Assembly (NCBI GenBank): GCA_009774395.1
Contig: VSNQ01000026.1
Coordinates: forward strand, 10,837-40,724
Direction of reading: 5' to 3'
DNA: 29,888 nt
Source of the DNA: Lachnospiraceae bacterium
GTDB lineage: Bacteria; Bacillota; Clostridia; Lachnospirales; Lachnospiraceae
A program made the position numbers and the translations under genes. The notes under the pieces were generated by a model. The model was not told the origin of the DNA and made no database searches. It saw nothing but the letters and a program-made list of their open reading frames with translations. This document shows, in pieces, positions 25,901 to 29,888 of this stretch (position 1 is its first letter; each line of letters opens with the position of its first letter).

Positions 25901-28900
25901 TTGTCAATTCCCGCAATAGTCATATAGGGCTTGGTAATTGCCAAGGCATAGTATTTGCTGCTCGTTTCCTGACTCATGGTATTATCATTAAATGCGTAAT
26001 TTTGTCCATTATCGGATACCACCACATCTAAGCGAAACCCTGCTGCAGGCACAAGCTCCCGTGAAACTGCAAACTCTGCCGTATAACCGCCCTCGTACGG
26101 CTGACTTTCCGCTCTTGTTTTTACAGATGGCGTAAATGTTGTATTTTCTGACGCTGATTTATTCCAGTCTATATACAATTTGACTGCGTCTTCTTCACTG
26201 ACACTTGTGTCATTAACTGTCACTTTTACTTTTAATTCTGTATCCGTCCAAATGGGAGTAAATGTGGCATCGATTCCTTGAATCTCATAGGTCTTTCCAT
26301 TGGCATACGGCTCCTCTTCCGCCGCCTGCATTACAGTAATGTTACGAATATATGGCTCTAATTTCTCAGCATTAACAAATGCGTAAAAAGAAGGCTTTGC
26401 CTTATAATCATCATCAAAAAGCAGTGGAACTTGTCTTTTGCTTCCATCCGCTCCGCCCCCGACATCGCTGCTGTCCTGAAGCCATGAATTTCCGTCTATT
26501 ACACCCCATATTGTAATTCCGTTGACATCAATGTCCTCCATTGCGTCGACCTTACGCATAACATCATAAATTTCTTTATACCTGTATGCCTGCCTTGTAT
26601 ACTCCTCCTTTAGTGTAGCATCTGTTCCGTCAAATTCATTGCTTGCCTTTAGGTCAAGTTCTGTAAGCTGTATCTTGCCGACTATCTTTCCATATTCTAC
26701 AGCCGCGTGCTCGATCTGATTGATTGTCGGTGAAGAAACCGTATGATGCGACTGCATACCCATAGCAGATATCCTTGTCGGAAGCTGTTCATCATTTTCA
26801 TGAGATTTTACTTCCTCTAACAGTTTTTTGATACCAGATACTTTAATTTCTACACACTCATTATAATCGTTATAGTAAAGTTCAAGATCCTTTGGCGCAT
26901 AATAATTTGCATAACGGAATGCATTGACAATAAAGTCCTCGCTCTTATACACCCGCCACCAACTTGACTTTTCATCTTCATGTCTGTACGTGCCGCTGCT
27001 GTCGCTGACTGCTTCATTTACGACATCCCATCCGTAGAACATATCTTTGTATGGACTGTCATTTCCCGTAAAATGCTCAAGAACTGTCTTAATATACCAT
27101 TCCTGACGGGCATCCATTTCCTCAGGACTTGCGTCAGGGTTATCTTTATTCCAGTCCTGATGGAAAAACCATTCCGGTGCCTGCGAATGCCATACCAGAA
27201 CATGTCCTCTGACTTTGATAACACTGTCCGGGTGATTTGTATTCCATTCCTTGAGCGCATCCAGTATCTCTTCCGCCCTGCTGTAGTCGAGTGTCGGAAC
27301 TTTGTAGTCTTTCATCTCTGTGCCATCCGCACGTGTCCAATTAATTGTTTCAAATCCTGGAGCGGAATTGTTATTGTCATGGTAGTCAAACAGGGCATCC
27401 ATCTTCATTTCATTTTCGAATGTAACAGCATTGAAATGTTTCTCCACCAAATCCATCAGCGGTTTATCCGACAAATCGTTAACGGTAAGCAATGCACCTG
27501 TGTAGGCATCTGTTCCGATTCCATCTTTGCTTGAAACCGTATCCTTTAGATTTGGGATATCCCACTCAATCTCCTTGACAGGTTTCTTAACTTCATGGAT
27601 GGTGACACCTGTGACATAATATTTGCCTTTTACACCAATCCCATTGCCATTTTCTGTTCCTTGTTCTAAAATCCTAATAACAAGTTCATCTGCATCGCCT
27701 TTAAATTCAGGATTAAAGCTTCCTTTAAATTTTACCCATTCTCCTGCCGAAATCGCTTTACTACATCCTTGATCCAGTATACCCGATGAATAAGACCCCC
27801 AATATTCTGATTTACCGTTTACAGTCACATATGGCGCAAAGGATACTTCTCTTTGCTCCTCAGGCGCGTCCTTATAATCTTCGGCATCCAGCATAACATA
27901 AAAAGAGTATTCGTAGGAGCTGCCTGATTTAATAACTTCTGTCATATCCTGTGCAAAACACTCGTGGTTGCTTTTCCTATTTTCAATCACTCCATATGTT
28001 GCGATATCGTCAAATATCGGCGTATCTGCTGTCGCCGTTGTTATGGACGCCTCCCCCTTTGCTTTCTCCCATACAGAAAGATCAGACTCCGCAAAATATG
28101 GATTCTTTACTAAATTATCGCCGTACGCAATATCTCCCTTGTCGATAGCTGCCACACGTAGGTCGTCGATGCAGAAGGAAAGGTTATCTGAACCCAGAAA
28201 CTCAATCTTTACCTGTTCATGCTTATCTTGTGCTGGTATCCGAAATGTTCCGCTCACCTGCTTCCACAGACCAGACTCAAGTATAATTTCACTATCCAGA
28301 TTTACTTCAGCTACTTTGGTCGAATCCCAGCTTTTGCTGTCGCTGGTAACCTGAAACCTGACATCTCCGCCTGTCATTCCATCCGACAGTCTGGCAAAAT
28401 ATGTAAATTCGTAGGTTACTTCTGGTTTGATAATTTTTGCAATGTTTTCGTCACTAATCTGTGCCCCACTTTTTTTGTCTGTCCCTGGACTTACTGCAAG
28501 ATAATAATCTCCGCATTCCGTTGTTGGCTTATCACTTTCGCCATAACTTTCACGCGCAATGTTTGTCTGTCCCCATGATAAATCATTCCACCATTGAAGC
28601 CCCTTTTTGTCGACGTTCTCAAAGCTTGGATTCTTTTCCGACAAGATATTCGCAGAAATAGGAATCTCCCTGTCATTCCCTGTATTTTCGCCTTTTACTG
28701 CTGCAATTCTCAAATCGTCGATGCAGAAAGAGAGATTTTCTGAGCCTATAAATCTAATCGCAACCTCTTTGCGTTCATTATGTACTGGCAGTTTAAAAGT
28801 TCCGCTTACCTGTTTCCATTGTCCACTTTCAAGCGTTATCTCACTATCTAGTCTTATCTCTGCATCTTTTACACTTGACCAATATTCACCAACACTTTTC

Positions 28901-29808
28901 ACTTCCAAATCAACAGTTCCGCTGCTCATTCCATCAGCTAGCTTTACAAAATATGTAAATTCATAGGTTACTTCAGGCTTGATAATTCCAACTATTTCCT
29001 TACTACATATATATGCTCCACTTTCGCCCTTTTTAGACTGATCTTCATTTTTACTGCTTTCAGGTTGAACTTCCAAATAAGCATCACCACAATCTATTGT
29101 CGGCTTCTCAGCATCTCCATATTTTTTTTGCATAATACAACTATTTGCGCCTTCTGTTAAATGATTCCACCAATGAAGTTCTCCGCTTTCGTTTACTCCT
29201 TCAAAACTTGTATTATATCCCGAAAGAATATTATCCTTCTCTGCAATCTGCCTCTTACTTTCCAAAGCCTTTAAATCTTCTTCTGTTTCCGTTTCAGATT
29301 CTGTTTCTGTCTGTTCCTGTGTTATGTCCGTTTCTGTTTCTGTTTGTTCCTGTGTTATGTCCGTTTCTGTTTCTGTTTGTTCCTGTGTTATGTCCGTTTC
29401 TGTTTCCGTCTGTTCTTGTGTTGTGTCCATCTCTGTTTGATCTTGCGTTGTATCTGTTTCTGTTTCCGTCAGATCTTCCTTTGTATTTTCTTCTGTTGCT
29501 GTGTCTTCCTCTGTTTTGTTTTCTATGCTGCTTTTAGTATTTTGCTCCTCTATACTGCTTTCTTTTACACCCGTTTCTGCCGTGCTGTCCTCTGCCGCAC
29601 TCTCTTCCTTATTCTCGTTTACAGCGCTCTCTTTTGCTGTTTCCTCCTCATCTTTCTCTTTCGGTTGTTGTGTATCTGCAGTATTTTCGTCTGTTAGAAT
29701 CTCCTTTGGAATTTGCGCGGCATTTGCTGTTGACGGATGCATACTTTCTGTAAGCAATACGCCTGCCAAAATCCATGCCCAGATTCTTTTACGTTTGTCT
29801 TTTAACAT
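22906..29808 (-). CDS. giant secreted modular GH10 endo-xylanase
   Basis: Extracellular enzyme of 2300 residues expected to cut the beta-1,4-xylan backbone. A signal peptide (about 1-30, ending STANA) leads to an acidic Glu/Thr/Gln repeat linker (to about 190). Two closely similar CBM4_9/CBM22-like modules (about 193-370 and 386-553), both ending FCIDDLR, are followed by a divergent third (about 566-735). The GH10 barrel (about 755-1150) has WHSQAPEWF, acid/base Glu932 in WDVVNEAV and nucleophile Glu1050 in IQLTELDL. A CBM9 region follows (about 1155-1480, with a full CBM9 from about 1296), then three FIVAR units (about 1488-1700) and about seven Ig-like repeats with the YTG/GxDYxVxY/GxGNYTG pattern (about 1706-2278). 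No SLH, LPxTG or dockerin is visible; the last 22 residues are aromatic and basic/acidic mixed. AGGAGG at 29815-29820 sets the start. Confidence 0.93.
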   Translation of the reverse strand: MLKDKRKRIWAWILAGVLLTESMHPSTANAAQIPKEILTDENTADTQQPKEKDEEETAKESAVNENKEESAAEDSTAETGVKESSIEEQNTKSSIENKTEEDTATEENTKEDLTETETDTTQDQTEMDTTQEQTETETDITQEQTETETDITQEQTETETDITQEQTETESETETEEDLKALESKRQIAEKDNILSGYNTSFEGVNESGELHWWNHLTEGANSCIMQKKYGDAEKPTIDCGDAYLEVQPESSKNEDQSKKGESGAYICSKEIVGIIKPEVTYEFTYFVKLADGMSSGTVDLEVKSVGEYWSSVKDAEIRLDSEITLESGQWKQVSGTFKLPVHNERKEVAIRFIGSENLSFCIDDLRIAAVKGENTGNDREIPISANILSEKNPSFENVDKKGLQWWNDLSWGQTNIARESYGESDKPTTECGDYYLAVSPGTDKKSGAQISDENIAKIIKPEVTYEFTYFARLSDGMTGGDVRFQVTSDSKSWDSTKVAEVNLDSEIILESGLWKQVSGTFRIPAQDKHEQVKIEFLGSDNLSFCIDDLRVAAIDKGDIAYGDNLVKNPYFAESDLSVWEKAKGEASITTATADTPIFDDIATYGVIENRKSNHECFAQDMTEVIKSGSSYEYSFYVMLDAEDYKDAPEEQREVSFAPYVTVNGKSEYWGSYSSGILDQGCSKAISAGEWVKFKGSFNPEFKGDADELVIRILEQGTENGNGIGVKGKYYVTGVTIHEVKKPVKEIEWDIPNLKDTVSSKDGIGTDAYTGALLTVNDLSDKPLMDLVEKHFNAVTFENEMKMDALFDYHDNNNSAPGFETINWTRADGTEMKDYKVPTLDYSRAEEILDALKEWNTNHPDSVIKVRGHVLVWHSQAPEWFFHQDWNKDNPDASPEEMDARQEWYIKTVLEHFTGNDSPYKDMFYGWDVVNEAVSDSSGTYRHEDEKSSWWRVYKSEDFIVNAFRYANYYAPKDLELYYNDYNECVEIKVSGIKKLLEEVKSHENDEQLPTRISAMGMQSHHTVSSPTINQIEHAAVEYGKIVGKIQLTELDLKASNEFDGTDATLKEEYTRQAYRYKEIYDVMRKVDAMEDIDVNGITIWGVIDGNSWLQDSSDVGGGADGSKRQVPLLFDDDYKAKPSFYAFVNAEKLEPYIRNITVMQAAEEEPYANGKTYEIQGIDATFTPIWTDTELKVKVTVNDTSVSEEDAVKLYIDWNKSASENTTFTPSVKTRAESQPYEGGYTAEFAVSRELVPAAGFRLDVVVSDNGQNYAFNDNTMSQETSSKYYALAITKPYMTIAGIDNNIIQVDGEKEDVWDQAKEVSFQIRTGSAKASASARLLWDEQYLYVLAEVVDPMLDKTSEAVHEQDSLEVFIDENNHKQDSYEDDDKQYRVNYANEQSFNGGTKCNAENILSAAVETENGYRIEAAYQWTDITPSMGTKIGIDLQINDAEGGTRIGTVSWYDESGMGWSSPSVFGTATLGAVIKTQDVKNELDKLISDCEAFLKDAKAEDYTQETWKAFTEALEAAKAVKNDETAAPEAVKQAYETLKKAKDGLLPVTITEVNLKNLIEECEKLKKEDYTDESWNQLIKALDEAKAVSAKPDASPEEVQKALAALKEAKAGLQKPGESEPVNKDQLKELISKCEELNPNHYTTESWAIYQKALDEAKAVSENPKATQEEVQNAAAKLSEALEILKQREGLWAFDIHDITFTGKALKPTVTVYNGRTLLTQGRDYTVTYKDNIKVVENAKAVIKGKGNYTGTITKTFKIVPKNVADEDITISDLYVRAPKAGKSIVPAPIVIRNGKKLNKKAFTVNKIQDTAGKTIDKVTESGTYTVTVKGVEANGYTGTKEISMVVLSSDQVLMSAVKVTGIQNKPYTGEKIEPKFTVKYGRDTLVPNQDYQVFCDSIDVGTATAVIKGIGQKYIGEKTVTFKITGTTLKAKDVTLENAASLVYTGSEIEPIVKVVGAEQNRDFIVTYDKNNQAGTASATVKGIGNYTGTVKKTFKIAPFDLQKNEGNKLSYQTANISVPYRKGGSKLNETDLNIVFNGQNLVEGVDYTLIYKGNKKCDTATVKIKGKGNFKGTTNPVNFTIVPQDIAKLTNLVISDVTVKNAGKYSNVSLTIKDFDGKALKKGKDYKVEYTKQDGTTPIMETPKAGDVIRAKIEGINCYTGSTYADFRIIENSADLSKASVKVEPQSYTGKEITLSEMNDIGERQILVTIKVNGEKKTLKEGTDYEIVKNGYSNNIHKGTAKMIIRGINGYGGIKTVSFKIKAQDLHLDWYENLYKKTMSWFYEILN
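29309..29440 (-). repeat. 33-bp tandem repeat in the xylanase linker
   Basis: Four units of 33 bases lie at 29309-29341, 29342-29374, 29375-29407 and 29408-29440. The first three are almost identical and the last is diverged. They encode 11-residue acidic units (TETETDITQEQ type). Near-identity at silent positions points to recent duplication. Confidence 0.9.
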
Positions 29809-29825
29809 ACTGTCCCTCCTCGTAT

Positions 29826-29865
29826 AATAAGTTTGTAAGCAAGAAATATTGCTTATGAACTTATT
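29826..29865. promoter_or_regulatory. 17-bp dyad in the xylanase upstream region
   Basis: The arms at 29826-29842 (AATAAGTTTGTAAGCAA) and 29849-29865 (TTGCTTATGAACTTATT) are complementary except for two positions, with a 6-base spacer. The dyad is adjacent to the ribosome binding site, includes a TATTAT -10-like string on the - strand, and contains the 13-mer shared with the GH3 upstream region. It could be an operator or a 5' UTR hairpin. A further TATACA lies upstream (29875-29880, - strand). Confidence 0.5.
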
Positions 29866-29888
29866 CTTTTTATGTGTATAGTGGTAAG

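Noticed and set aside
22906..29808. Many open frames opposite or within the xylanase gene (for example 26980-27534 and 29145-29537 on +)
   Set aside because: They are shadows of a strongly supported coding frame and have no ribosome binding sites or recognisable domains.

Overview
The window (about 30 kb, AT-rich, strong AGGAGG-type ribosome binding sites) looks like chromosome from a Gram-positive anaerobe of class Clostridia, most likely Lachnospiraceae. That placement is inferred from gene families: an LplABC-type oligosaccharide importer, YesMN-type regulators, a DUF6273 protein and a very large secreted GH10 xylanase with FIVAR and Ig-like repeats. No rRNA, tRNA, CRISPR array, phage or insertion sequence is visible.

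Left part (about 1-8340): a possible gene tail at the window edge is followed by an OmpR-type response regulator, a histidine kinase and an ABC ATPase (316-3569, tightly packed, + strand). After a 498-bp spacer carrying 44-bp tandem repeats comes an ABC-2 permease (4068-4850), which probably completes a sensor/exporter module. A convergent 12-TM MFS-like transporter (4916-6154, -) carries five perfect 15-bp repeats in its central loop. Next come a GyrI-like ligand-binding protein (6653-7138, +), a 13-bp tandem array at its stop codon, and a DUF6273 protein (7334-8236, +).

Central part (8290-18609, - strand) is a xylo-oligosaccharide use locus. In transcription order it encodes a GH3 beta-xylosidase, a YesN-type response regulator, a GH8 reducing-end exo-oligoxylanase (Rex), a YesM-type histidine kinase, a lipoprotein substrate-binding protein and two permeases, ending at a rho-independent terminator. 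An intercistronic hairpin lies between the binding-protein and permease genes. Neither glycosidase has a signal peptide, so imported oligomers are expected to be cut in the cytoplasm. A divergent cupin/AraC regulator (19191-20117, +) lies across a repeat-rich 581-bp gap.

Right part (20211-29888, - strand): a 2300-residue secreted xylanase has a signal peptide, an acidic Thr/Gln/Glu-rich repeat linker, three CBM22/CBM4_9-like modules, GH10, a CBM9 region, three FIVAR units and about seven Ig-like repeats. Downstream of it is a methyl-accepting chemotaxis protein whose extracellular part contains an apparent beta-sandwich insertion.

Taken together, the right 21 kb reads as a xylan system: a secreted enzyme makes oligomers, the ABC system imports them, Rex and GH3 reduce them to xylose, YesMN and AraC regulators respond, and a chemoreceptor may steer cells to substrate or products. 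The most unusual items are the chemoreceptor insertion, a 13-mer shared upstream of the xylanase and GH3 genes, small palindromic repeat elements in two intergenic gaps, and several in-frame minisatellites.
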